Notes under the pieces: generated by a model
Database searches by the model: none
Told to the model about the DNA's origin: nothing
Seen by the model: only the letters and a program-made list of their open reading frames with translations
Part shown: one piece after another, positions 45,389 to 53,120 of the stretch
How positions within the stretch are numbered: the stretch's first letter is position 1
Layout of the letters: each line of letters starts with the position of its first letter
Translations under genes and position numbers: made by a program
DNA from: Planktosalinus sp963977065
Lineage (GTDB): Bacteria; Bacteroidota; Bacteroidia; Flavobacteriales; Flavobacteriaceae
Length of the DNA: 64,000 bases
Assembly (NCBI GenBank): GCA_963977065.1
Contig: CAXBNF010000011.1
Location: 23,715 to 87,714 of the forward strand
Reading direction: 5' to 3'

Positions 45389-45511
45389 TCACTCAAAAGA
45401 TTTAAAATCCAAAACAAAGCATCCGAACCGCGTTGGCAAATTGTCCATCCACAGATAGTTTCCATCTGCACCGGGCGATGTAAAACGGATATGTTGTTTT
45501 TGAATTTTCAT
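45389..45511 (-). CDS. Small 40-residue protein of unknown function
   Basis: The minus-strand ORF begins MKIQKQHIRFTSPGADGNYL and ends VLDFKSFE. Its amino-acid composition (Trp, Tyr, Pro, Gly, aromatic pairs) is protein-like. It is preceded by an AT-rich stretch and followed by a weak hairpin with eight T (about 45327-45353). It is isolated between the ssb remnant and the tRNA-like locus. Its function is unknown, and chance occurrence cannot be excluded. Confidence 0.4.
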   Translation of the reverse strand: MKIQKQHIRFTSPGADGNYLWMDNLPTRFGCFVLDFKSFE

Positions 45512-45594
45512 TGTTTTGAGATTTCTTTTATTGATAAACCTCTAGTTTTAAATTATTTTGGCGAGCAAATATAATACAAGTGTTTCAATAAAAA

Positions 45595-45624
45595 AATCCC
45601 GATACTGAATAGTACCGGGATTTC
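45595..45624 (-). terminator. Terminator of the ssb remnant
   Basis: AAATCCCGgTACT / AGTAtCGGGATTT-type stem (minus strand; one mismatch) with a 4-nt loop is followed by a long T-run. It lies ~20 bp after the ssb stop and belongs to the original chromosomal ssb transcription unit. Confidence 0.85.
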
Positions 45625-45642
45625 ATAAAATAGTTGTTGTTT

Positions 45643-45817
45643 TATTTACTAAGCATCAAAAGCTCATTACAAACTACTTCGGTGATGTAGCGTTTGTTGC
45701 CTTCTTTGTCTTCCCAGTCGCGGGTGGTGAGTTTGCCTTCCACGGCAATTTCCTGTCCTTTTTTGACATAACCTTCCACGACTTTTACAAGCCCGCCTTT
45801 AATGACGACGTTGTGCC
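45643..45817 (-). pseudogene. ssb: 3' remnant of ssb (single-stranded DNA-binding protein), cut by the integrated element
   Basis: On the minus strand the frame HNVVIKGGLVKVVEGYVKK, then GQEIAVEGKLTTRDWEDKEG and NKRYITEVVCNEL is the C-terminal half of an SSB OB fold (family: W-H-N-V-V, ...G..v.veGkL.tr.w.d.eG..ry.tev...e...L). It begins exactly at the His of the W-H-N motif; the Trp codon and everything before it are replaced by recombinase-gene DNA. At the other end the frame meets TGA (45657-45659) five residues early; the expected L-M-L-S-K-stop is present one frame over, so a base has been lost. The half-gene has no start and is not functional as it stands. Confidence 0.85.
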
Positions 45818-47290
45818 TCGTTGTTGACCATTTGGGGTTAATTCCAAAGAAGATAGCGGAGCTATCTGTTTGAGTTTAAATATAAGGCTTTTATTGTCAA
45901 AGATAATTTCATTCGTTACAGATTCTATAACAGACCGTTTTTCACCTCTATCCAAATTGTTCCAATTGTTATAAAAATCCAATGATTTATTGGCAATGAC
46001 ATCAAAAGATGTTTTCGCTTGTTGTAACTGTTCTAATTCACGCTTTAAATCCTTGATTGTCGTTTCCAAACTTTCTTTTCTCACAAAAACAGGTTCGTAG
46101 TGTTTTTTAAATCCTTTGGTTGGGATTTGACCCTGTATATTAAGATCGACTAACTTTTCAAGTTTATCATCAAGTTTTTGTAATTCGTTTTGGGCAAACT
46201 CAATCTCGTCAGTTTTCAATTGTAATTCTTGAATATTTGATTTGTTGTATTCTGAAAGTTCTTCATCAGAGATGAGAAATTGTTTTAATCTACTCAAAAA
46301 GACTTCTTCCAAATCATCCTTACCGATACCATATTTACACTTTTTACAAGTATATCGGTTGCTTTTCGATTTAATACTCATCTTATGACCTTCTGCACAT
46401 TTCAAATACCCAGTAAATAAATGCACTCGTAAATTGAGCGGTTGTTTGAAGACACTTCCCTTCTCTTGGTCACGGATTATAGCATTTACCTCATCCCATT
46501 TTTCTTCAGAAATAAGTGCTGGACAGGGTAGATAATGCCAGTCTGATTGTGCTTTCAATCCTGACGGATTGTCTTTTGATAATTGTCCTCGATAATTGCA
46601 CCGGCGAATCCCTTTCGAATCCGTGTTTTTAAGCAACCTTCTTACGGTACTATCTGACCACGGTCTGCCTTTGCGTGTTACATACCCTCGTTTATTCAAT
46701 TCCTTTGCAGTGGTGCTCATTCTCCTGTGTTCTAAAAAGATGTCATAAATCAATCTGCGGACTGGTGCTTCTTCTTCATTAATAACAACATCAGCATCAA
46801 CGATTTTGTACCCATAACTTACCATTCCCCCTGTAAATTTTCCTTGTTTTCTCCGGTAGTTAAGACTTGCTATTTGGCGTTCGTTGGTAATTTCTCTTTC
46901 ATAGGTAGAGAGTGCAGAAAGGAGGGTGTAAAAGAACTTGCCTCCGCTGGTTGAAGTATCTAAAGATTCATTAATTGATATGAGTGATGCATTCTGCTCT
47001 TCAAAGAATTTACTGTATTCCAATAATTCCGAAGTATTACGTGCCAAGCGACTTAAGGAACTGATGATAACACCCTCAATTTTTCCAGAACGGATATCAT
47101 CAAACATTTGAAGAGTCTGTTTGTGATTGATGGTGCTTTTGCCCGATACTCCGGCTAAATTGTATATTTTAACAACGTTCCACTCTCGTGCTTGAGCGTA
47201 GAGTTTCCCACGCTCAATGTGGGTCTCAACCGAGTCTGTGTTGTTTACTTGGTCTAGGGTGCTTACCCGTATAAATATTCCAACATTCAT
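45785..47290 (-). CDS. Large serine recombinase (site-specific integrase)
   Basis: This 501-residue recombinase has a resolvase/invertase catalytic domain (1-~145) with nucleophile Ser10 (IFIRVST) and the Arg motifs SSLSRLARNTSELLEY and YEREITNER. The Recombinase DNA-binding domain (~160-265) is followed by a zinc-ribbon (LKCAEGHKMSIKSKSNRYTCKKC, Cys pairs) and a long coiled coil (~350-430). The last ~15 codons lie beyond the ssb junction, reading ssb DNA in another frame, and the stop is in ssb. The protein presumably integrated and could excise the element; it is intact. It is first at the element's left end and transcribed toward the junction. Confidence 0.93.
   Translation of the reverse strand: MNVGIFIRVSTLDQVNNTDSVETHIERGKLYAQAREWNVVKIYNLAGVSGKSTINHKQTLQMFDDIRSGKIEGVIISSLSRLARNTSELLEYSKFFEEQNASLISINESLDTSTSGGKFFYTLLSALSTYEREITNERQIASLNYRRKQGKFTGGMVSYGYKIVDADVVINEEEAPVRRLIYDIFLEHRRMSTTAKELNKRGYVTRKGRPWSDSTVRRLLKNTDSKGIRRCNYRGQLSKDNPSGLKAQSDWHYLPCPALISEEKWDEVNAIIRDQEKGSVFKQPLNLRVHLFTGYLKCAEGHKMSIKSKSNRYTCKKCKYGIGKDDLEEVFLSRLKQFLISDEELSEYNKSNIQELQLKTDEIEFAQNELQKLDDKLEKLVDLNIQGQIPTKGFKKHYEPVFVRKESLETTIKDLKRELEQLQQAKTSFDVIANKSLDFYNNWNNLDRGEKRSVIESVTNEIIFDNKSLIFKLKQIAPLSSLELTPNGQQRGTTSSLKAGL
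45813..45820. other. Attachment junction (element / ssb) of the serine-recombinase element
   Basis: Similarity to ssb begins at 45815/45817 and the adjoining bases (45818 onward) are the recombinase gene. The junction therefore lies within the codons for W-H of the ssb W-H-N-V-V motif. Because the recombinase frame continues across it to a stop at 45785, the 3' end of the recombinase gene is remade by ssb DNA on integration. The partner junction, with the 5' part of ssb, is not in the window. Confidence 0.7.
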
Positions 47291-47354
47291 AATTTCTAGG
47301 TTTTAAACTCTAAACTAATTCCTTTGTTGAGCAAATGAAAGGGAATACGGAACT

Positions 47355-50342
47355 TTATTTTTTTGGCTTAAATATTCTTTTGAGCTTTGATTTAATACCT
47401 TTTATTTGCTCATTGTCTGAATTTTCAAATTCAGTGACGACCCTAAACCCTTTTATTATTTCTTCGTTTTTCTTAGGTGGTAATATATATGAATCCAAAA
47501 GTGGTGCTATAGCATCAGGTTGTATGAATTTCACTAGTTGAATATCTTTTATTGAAAGTTTTTCTAAGGATAATTTCTCAATTGCAGCTAAATGCTTTTT
47601 GTTCTTTGAAACCATTACTACGGGAATACAACCTTCCTTTAAACATTTCTTAATATTTTCAACTTCATAAGCTGGCTTATTGGTTTCAGAAATCTCAAAT
47701 CCTATTTTCATTCCGTCACGTTCCAAAAGAATATCAATTCTGCCACCATCCTTGGTTGGTGATTCAATGGTTGCAATAAAGTTTCGATCTTGCCCTAGTT
47801 TTTTAATGGTTGATTGTAAATAGATATGGGTCCGTACTTCAAGGGATTCACTTTCCGAAGCAATTAATTGATTTCGCTTTTCCTCTGAAATTTTGGAATT
47901 AGAAATTTCACTTGATATAATTGTGGGTATTTCTTCCTTAGATTCTTTTATCCCTGTATTTGAACTTTCTTTATGACCAGTTGATTTAGTTGGGAACTTC
48001 GGGAGTAATGAATAAAGGATTTCTTCCACTTCTTCTATTGGTGTTGCATATTTCAAGTGGACATTCTTAATTATGATTTCTGAATAATCCTTGAAGTTAT
48101 CAGAAAGCGGAAAGGTTTTCAAGTTAAAGTCATTGTTGCTTGGACCTATACGGATAATAGCTTCTCCACGATTGAGATTTTGTAAATCAGACTGTTCAAA
48201 GTATGAGAAGCCTGACTTCAAGCGTTTCGCATCGTTTTCACCAAGCCTAAAACAAATACGGATTTTGGGGTTTGATAGTATTGAATTAAGTAAAGAATTG
48301 TCTTGAATTTGTCCCAATTCCTGATGGGCAATTGTTACTCCAAGGGCATATTTTCTTGCCCCGCTTAAAATCCGTACTATACTGGGAGTTATAAAATTCT
48401 GAAATTCATCCAAATACAGCATATAAGGTGACCGTTCCTCTCTTAATTTAGATTGACGAGCGAGTGCGGCTTGGTTAAGTTTTGCCAAGAAGAGCGAACC
48501 TAATAAGTAACTATTCTGTTCTCCAATGAGGCCTTGTGAGAGTTTGAGTAAGACAATTTTATTTTCCCGTAAGCATTCTGAAATATCCACACCCGATTTC
48601 TGAGCCAACATATATCGAACTAGTTTAGGTCTGAGAAAGGTATCAATTCGCGTCAGAAGTGGGGCAATACCTTTCCGAACCATCGGGTATTCGTGTTGCC
48701 AATAATAATGAAGTGATGGATCATCTACTGATGTGAGATACTCCCTCCTAAAAGTTTCTTCAATAAGGAAGCGCTTGAGGTCTATGAGGGTGCCTCCCCT
48801 CGTGCTATCCAAGATAGTATTGACGGCGTTTTGAAGTACTGCTGTCATATTGTCCCCCCACGCAGTTGCGTGCCGTTTGAAAGCCGAAACAAGGTCAGAG
48901 GAGAGAACAATCTTCTCTGCATCAGTATGTGCTTCAAGAAGATTGAATCCGATAGGAAATTCACTATCCGATGGATTAATGAGAACAATGTCATTTATCC
49001 TATTTTTCGGAATTCGTTTTAAGATGTCATCGCAGATATCCCCGTGGGGATCAAAAATAGCACATCCTCTTCCCTGTTTGACGTCCTCTAACATCATATT
49101 GGCGATGAGTGTCGATTTACCTACACCCGTGGCTCCGATTATATGAGTATGCGAAAGTCGGGATTGGATATCTAGGATAACAGGATATTCTTGCCCGTGG
49201 TGGATATTTAGTCCAATACTAATTCCCTCTTTTGACAGATATTCCTGTCTCTTGGTTTTTCCTCCAATCAATCCAAGTTTATTGCTCACTACCGTTTTAT
49301 TGGGATAGTGAACAAAATGTGCCAGTTCCTTTGTATTAAGAATAAATCCTATCCTATTGGTCGTTCTATGAAAAATATTCTTTAAATGGTCATCGTATTC
49401 ATAGCCTTCATTTGATAAGGGGATAAGCCTATTATATTCTGAGCTTGAGACGGTGGTTATAGTTTTTACTAAATCATTTGCAATAGAGCTACTTCGTTCT
49501 TCAGTCAAGCCCTGTACTCCAATGCGCATCACTACTCCAAAAAGCGGGTAACTAACCTTTTCTTGAGTGCCTTTTACAAATTCGGGATATCCTTCAAAGA
49601 AGCTACTTCCATGACCATCGGAAACAGAATAAAGCATATCTCTTGACCACGGAGCCGTAACACCCTTAAAAATGATTTGAAAAATGGCGGTTTCACTCTT
49701 TTCCAATGATTCTAGTGTAGCGATTATTGACGTTAAAGGATCAATAACCAAACTATTCGTATTATTTGTGGGAAGCATAAATTCATTATCAAGTCCAAAA
49801 TCTGCTATCGCAACTGTTTCATTAAGGTCAAAATTAATATCGAGTGCATCTTTGATTTGAATGATTATAGTTGGGAAAAAAGCCTTGAGGTGGGATTGTA
49901 ACCGCATACTGTCAGATATGCTAGATGTAAATTGCAATCTAATTACTACTTTTTGCGCCAGTATTTCAAAGGAAAATGATTCTTCAGAAAAACTCAAAAG
50001 ATTCAATACTTCGTGCATCAACAGTGCAGAAATATCAGTATTCTTTGGAAAGGTTATGCTTATACATTCTCGGCGTAAGTGTCTAGCTATTTCAACTGGA
50101 ACTATTTCTTCAATCTTTGAGTCTTCCTCAACTTTTTTTGGTCGGTTGAGAAGGTTGGTAAATTGTTTGAGAAGTGATGGAACTCTGCCGTCGTCAATAT
50201 TTGTAGTGGCTGAATAATTGATCGGCACAAATGGAACGTAGGGAGGTTCTACCTCAATGGTCGTATCAAAATGAAAATAGCCACGCCCTCTTGACTCCCA
50301 TTCATAAAAAGCTACTGTAGCTCTTTCTTCTAACGTACTCAA
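47355..50342 (-). CDS. TraG/HerA-type conjugation-like ATPase with C-terminal nuclease-like segment
   Basis: This 995-residue protein is a type IV coupling-protein/HerA-like P-loop ATPase. Walker A is HIIGATGVGKSTLIAN (~403-412), then CAIFDPHGDICDDILK; Walker B is YMLYLDEFQNF (~643) and a Gln/Arg-finger region is SGARKYALGVTIAHQELGQI. The C-terminal ~130 residues contain GGRIDILLERDGMKIGFEIS, the D...E-x-S spacing of PD-(D/E)XK-like domains, and then VVMVSKNKKHLAAIEKL. The start is TTG, overlapping the stop of the upstream membrane gene as TTGA, so the genes are coupled. No relaxase or VirB-type channel genes were seen, so its role may be transfer of the element or a DNA-processing/defence function. 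Confidence 0.85.
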   Translation of the reverse strand: MSTLEERATVAFYEWESRGRGYFHFDTTIEVEPPYVPFVPINYSATTNIDDGRVPSLLKQFTNLLNRPKKVEEDSKIEEIVPVEIARHLRRECISITFPKNTDISALLMHEVLNLLSFSEESFSFEILAQKVVIRLQFTSSISDSMRLQSHLKAFFPTIIIQIKDALDINFDLNETVAIADFGLDNEFMLPTNNTNSLVIDPLTSIIATLESLEKSETAIFQIIFKGVTAPWSRDMLYSVSDGHGSSFFEGYPEFVKGTQEKVSYPLFGVVMRIGVQGLTEERSSSIANDLVKTITTVSSSEYNRLIPLSNEGYEYDDHLKNIFHRTTNRIGFILNTKELAHFVHYPNKTVVSNKLGLIGGKTKRQEYLSKEGISIGLNIHHGQEYPVILDIQSRLSHTHIIGATGVGKSTLIANMMLEDVKQGRGCAIFDPHGDICDDILKRIPKNRINDIVLINPSDSEFPIGFNLLEAHTDAEKIVLSSDLVSAFKRHATAWGDNMTAVLQNAVNTILDSTRGGTLIDLKRFLIEETFRREYLTSVDDPSLHYYWQHEYPMVRKGIAPLLTRIDTFLRPKLVRYMLAQKSGVDISECLRENKIVLLKLSQGLIGEQNSYLLGSLFLAKLNQAALARQSKLREERSPYMLYLDEFQNFITPSIVRILSGARKYALGVTIAHQELGQIQDNSLLNSILSNPKIRICFRLGENDAKRLKSGFSYFEQSDLQNLNRGEAIIRIGPSNNDFNLKTFPLSDNFKDYSEIIIKNVHLKYATPIEEVEEILYSLLPKFPTKSTGHKESSNTGIKESKEEIPTIISSEISNSKISEEKRNQLIASESESLEVRTHIYLQSTIKKLGQDRNFIATIESPTKDGGRIDILLERDGMKIGFEISETNKPAYEVENIKKCLKEGCIPVVMVSKNKKHLAAIEKLSLEKLSIKDIQLVKFIQPDAIAPLLDSYILPPKKNEEIIKGFRVVTEFENSDNEQIKGIKSKLKRIFKPKK

Positions 50343-50923
50343 CGCTTAAATATATCGTTCAGTATCGGTTTTCTTTGGGCTTCAGATAAGGAACGTATTC
50401 CTTTTTCCTTAGTAATATCATCAATCACTTTGAGGACAGCAGTTTGTGCAAAGGTCATGAACATTGATGCGGTATCTATTTTGTAGTAGGTTATAGGATA
50501 AAAGTTCCTGACCATCCAGTTGCCAATAAAAGGGATTTTAGAAAATATTATCTTTCCGAGAGGATTTTTATAAAGAAGCCACCAGGAAATAAAAAACCCA
50601 TCTCCAAATGGAGCGGCACAAATATCATATTGATAGTCTTTCCACATAATACGGATATATCTTCTACGGGCAGAAAATATATTACCTTCAAATAAGGAGA
50701 CACTCTCAGCACTAATACCGCTAATGCCGTGGCTCAATAGTTCTTTTTTGAAATGCTTATAAAAGGTTTCCGTTGAAAAATCGAAATTATTAATAAGGGT
50801 ATTCCAGTTGGAGTGATATGCCTTTAAATTTATTTTAAAAAACAGTTTAATTATGAAAATTAATATCAGAAGGTACAGTAGGTATATCCAAAAATAAGTA
50901 AAGTATTCAAAAATATCTATCAT
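50339..50923 (-). CDS. Membrane protein coupled to the TraG/HerA-like ATPase
   Basis: This 194-residue protein has one strong N-terminal transmembrane segment (residues ~8-29, FWIYLLYLLILIFIIKLFF). A soluble domain contains SARRRYIRIMWKDYQYDICAAPFGDGFFISWW, and a second hydrophobic stretch follows (GKIIFSKIPFIGNWMVRNF). Its stop overlaps the ATPase start by 4 bp. I recognise no named family. Tight coupling suggests it anchors or regulates the ATPase at the membrane. Confidence 0.72.
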   Translation of the reverse strand: MIDIFEYFTYFWIYLLYLLILIFIIKLFFKINLKAYHSNWNTLINNFDFSTETFYKHFKKELLSHGISGISAESVSLFEGNIFSARRRYIRIMWKDYQYDICAAPFGDGFFISWWLLYKNPLGKIIFSKIPFIGNWMVRNFYPITYYKIDTASMFMTFAQTAVLKVIDDITKEKGIRSLSEAQRKPILNDIFKR

Positions 50924-50943
50924 GATTAAATTTTATTATTTTG

Positions 50944-51849
50944 TTATAAATTCGTTTCAACAATTAGCATATCTTTTTTTTTACCAAATTTTAGATTTAC
51001 CTTAACTTTTTCAATTGAAGACAAAGAATTTAAGTGTGTCCCTCCGCAAGGGATTGATATGTCTTTATTGTTAATTTTAATATTAAATGATCTCCTATCC
51101 CCCAAATCATTACCATTACCTTTCATAATTATCGTAGATTTTTTATTATTGAGAATAAGTTTATTTAGTCTTTGAGACATTTTTTTTGATATTTCTTCAA
51201 GATCTGCTTCCCAAAATTTTTGAATGTCAAATCCTTTTTTCTTAAGACTTTTCCCTAAACGATAAGAATCAACCGCCCTTAGTGGAAATATTTTCGATTT
51301 TACAATTGCCAATGCATCAAAATTTGGGTTTCCAAAAACATCTAACATGGTTGGAATTTTTGTCCAGAATTCTGCAAGATCTTCATTTAAAACAATTGAC
51401 ATCAGATGAATGGTTGTATGGGTTTTACTAAGCTGCGCTCTAAAATTCATATCTACTTCAATTAAGCACTTTTTATCAAGGAGCTTTTCCAAATCTAAAT
51501 TTTCTAATCCGAAAATAATGAAGTGGCCTGTTTGAACCACATAAATATTTTCTTCTATTCCTTTCCGAAGTTCACTCTTACTAGCAGGGTATTCAAGTTT
51601 CCCATTTTTGGCATTTATTACCAAGACTTTGGAATCCACCACTTGGTAATCAATATCTTCGATTTTAATTTTTCCTATGTCTCCTGGTTGATCACCTCCT
51701 AAATAATCTTCCGGATGAAATGGACTTCGGTTCGTGCATATGTATAAACCCTCGGGAAACGAAAAATAATTCACAATTTTACCAATTGATTTTAGAGTGC
51801 CTTCAAAATATAAGGCCTCTGTAGAATTTGCCTTTACATCTGTTTTCAT
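50944..51849 (-). CDS. AlaX-like aminoacyl-tRNA editing protein
   Basis: This 301-residue protein shows the AlaRS/ThrRS second-additional-domain plan. An N-terminal barrel has FHPEDYLGGDQPGDIGKI (cf. the F-x-P-x-x-G-G-Q-P-x-D-x-G loop). Zinc ligands fall in HTTIHLM (~142-146, cf. H-x-x-x-H) and in PCGGTHLNSLSSIEKVKV (Cys ~267, His ~271). Stand-alone proteins of this fold hydrolyse mischarged tRNAs in trans. Its ATG overlaps the TGA of the oxygenase gene (ATGA), so the two are made together. The first barrel and the central helical region are longer than in short AlaX. The editing substrate is unknown; the oxygenase product esterified to tRNA is the obvious guess. Confidence 0.75.
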   Translation of the reverse strand: MKTDVKANSTEALYFEGTLKSIGKIVNYFSFPEGLYICTNRSPFHPEDYLGGDQPGDIGKIKIEDIDYQVVDSKVLVINAKNGKLEYPASKSELRKGIEENIYVVQTGHFIIFGLENLDLEKLLDKKCLIEVDMNFRAQLSKTHTTIHLMSIVLNEDLAEFWTKIPTMLDVFGNPNFDALAIVKSKIFPLRAVDSYRLGKSLKKKGFDIQKFWEADLEEISKKMSQRLNKLILNNKKSTIIMKGNGNDLGDRRSFNIKINNKDISIPCGGTHLNSLSSIEKVKVNLKFGKKKDMLIVETNL

Positions 51850-52826
51850 ATATCAATTATATTCGGATTTGATTTTTTTACAATCTCACTCGCTATTGTC
51901 GAGTTAAGTGTTACAATACGTTGAAGCCACCTATCTTTTCCATTGAATTTTGGGAAAAAGTCGCTTCTAGCATGAATCGAAACATTATTATCAATAATTA
52001 AAACCTCCCCCTCTTTGAGAGCAATTTTATATGAATTCTCATCAACAACACTTTGCAAATATTCAAATGCTTTTAAAGACTGATTGGTCAAACATTTAGT
52101 ATACATAGGGTCATATCTAAAAGATATTTTATCTTCGTTTATAAATAATATAGGGGCTTTTTGTAAAAATGACTTACCATGGGCCTCATCGGAGGAGATA
52201 ATATAATTTGGGCGAGTTAGTTCACTTAAAATATCTGGGGGAATCTTAAATACATTAAATTTTGAAACCAATGTGTAAGCATCTGAATCGCCTCTAAGGC
52301 AAATCAAAAATATATGATCACATCGATACCTATGGAATGCATCTTCTGTATGCCAATTTAAAAATGTACTCCCTGTACCAAGTTGTTTTTGTCGATGTTC
52401 CTTCTTCGGGAAAAGATTTTGAAGAATTTTTCCATTTCTCTGGGAAGCATAGCCGTAAGGTGTTCCGAATAAATGAGAAAAACTAATTAACAATGCCTCA
52501 CTATAGGATGTTGATTTTGAATCTAAATCTCCCGTTTTTGGAAGATTAGGGTCAATGGGGAGATTTTCAATTAAAAAAGCACCTATACAATTGGAGTTGG
52601 TTCTAAATTTGTGCAATGTGCTCTTAAGATTTTTTGAAAAAGAGGCTTCAATCTGTTGATAAGTCTCTCTTAGAATAAAATTTGATTTTTCCTTATATGA
52701 AGAAGTCGAAAAACTTACTAAAACTTCTTCTAATTTATCTCTTTCTAAGTTTGTAAGCTTATAAAATGATTCAAATCTATTCAAAGATAAACTATGGTGA
52801 AATGCTCTTAAATCTATTGATGTCAT
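51846..52826 (-). CDS. Clavaminate-synthase-like Fe(II)/2-oxoglutarate oxygenase
   Basis: This 326-residue non-haem oxygenase of the TauD/clavaminate-synthase-like group includes free amino-acid beta-hydroxylases (AsnO, VioC). The facial triad reads NWHTEDAFH (His ~159, Glu ~161) and VSIHARSDFFP (distal His ~285). The 2-oxoglutarate Arg lies in GKDRWLQRIV, about 14 residues later. An N-terminal segment gives GAFLIENLPIDPNLPKTG, and PYGYASQRNGKI follows. The ATG at 52826 is used rather than an upstream TTG. It is the first gene of the oxygenase/AlaX-like pair. The substrate is not determinable here; a free amino acid is the most common type for the subgroup. Confidence 0.8.
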   Translation of the reverse strand: MTSIDLRAFHHSLSLNRFESFYKLTNLERDKLEEVLVSFSTSSYKEKSNFILRETYQQIEASFSKNLKSTLHKFRTNSNCIGAFLIENLPIDPNLPKTGDLDSKSTSYSEALLISFSHLFGTPYGYASQRNGKILQNLFPKKEHRQKQLGTGSTFLNWHTEDAFHRYRCDHIFLICLRGDSDAYTLVSKFNVFKIPPDILSELTRPNYIISSDEAHGKSFLQKAPILFINEDKISFRYDPMYTKCLTNQSLKAFEYLQSVVDENSYKIALKEGEVLIIDNNVSIHARSDFFPKFNGKDRWLQRIVTLNSTIASEIVKKSNPNIIDI

Positions 52827-52898
52827 ATTTCGCAATATTAATTTGTTTCAAAATGTCAAGGTGTTAGCTTCATACACTAAATTGAATATAAGACCACC

Positions 52899-52997
52899 TT
52901 AACCACCTTTTTTAGTATCATCATTAGGGATAAGATTTTGGAAGGAGGAATTGATACAACAGCTATCAATAATAAAATAGAAATGTAATTTTTTCAT
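52899..52997 (-). CDS. Possible 32-residue peptide ending KKGG upstream of the oxygenase gene
   Basis: A minus-strand ORF begins MKKLHFYFIIDSCCINSS and ends NDDTKKGG-stop. The K-K-x-GG ending resembles leader-peptide ends in Bacteroidetes peptide precursors, and a Cys pair is present. It could be an eroded precursor (the sequence after the stop again begins with Gly-Gly codons), a regulatory upstream ORF or chance. No ribosome-binding signal helps. Confidence 0.25.
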   Translation of the reverse strand: MKKLHFYFIIDSCCINSSFQNLIPNDDTKKGG

Positions 52998-53120
52998 TCT
53001 TTTGAGTTTTCTTGTAGCTAAACTAAGAAGATGTATTAGTTTGGCAACGAGTGATACAACATAAAATATTATAAGAAGGCAGATATCACCCCTAGGGGTG
53101 GCAAGAAAAAAATATGGTTT

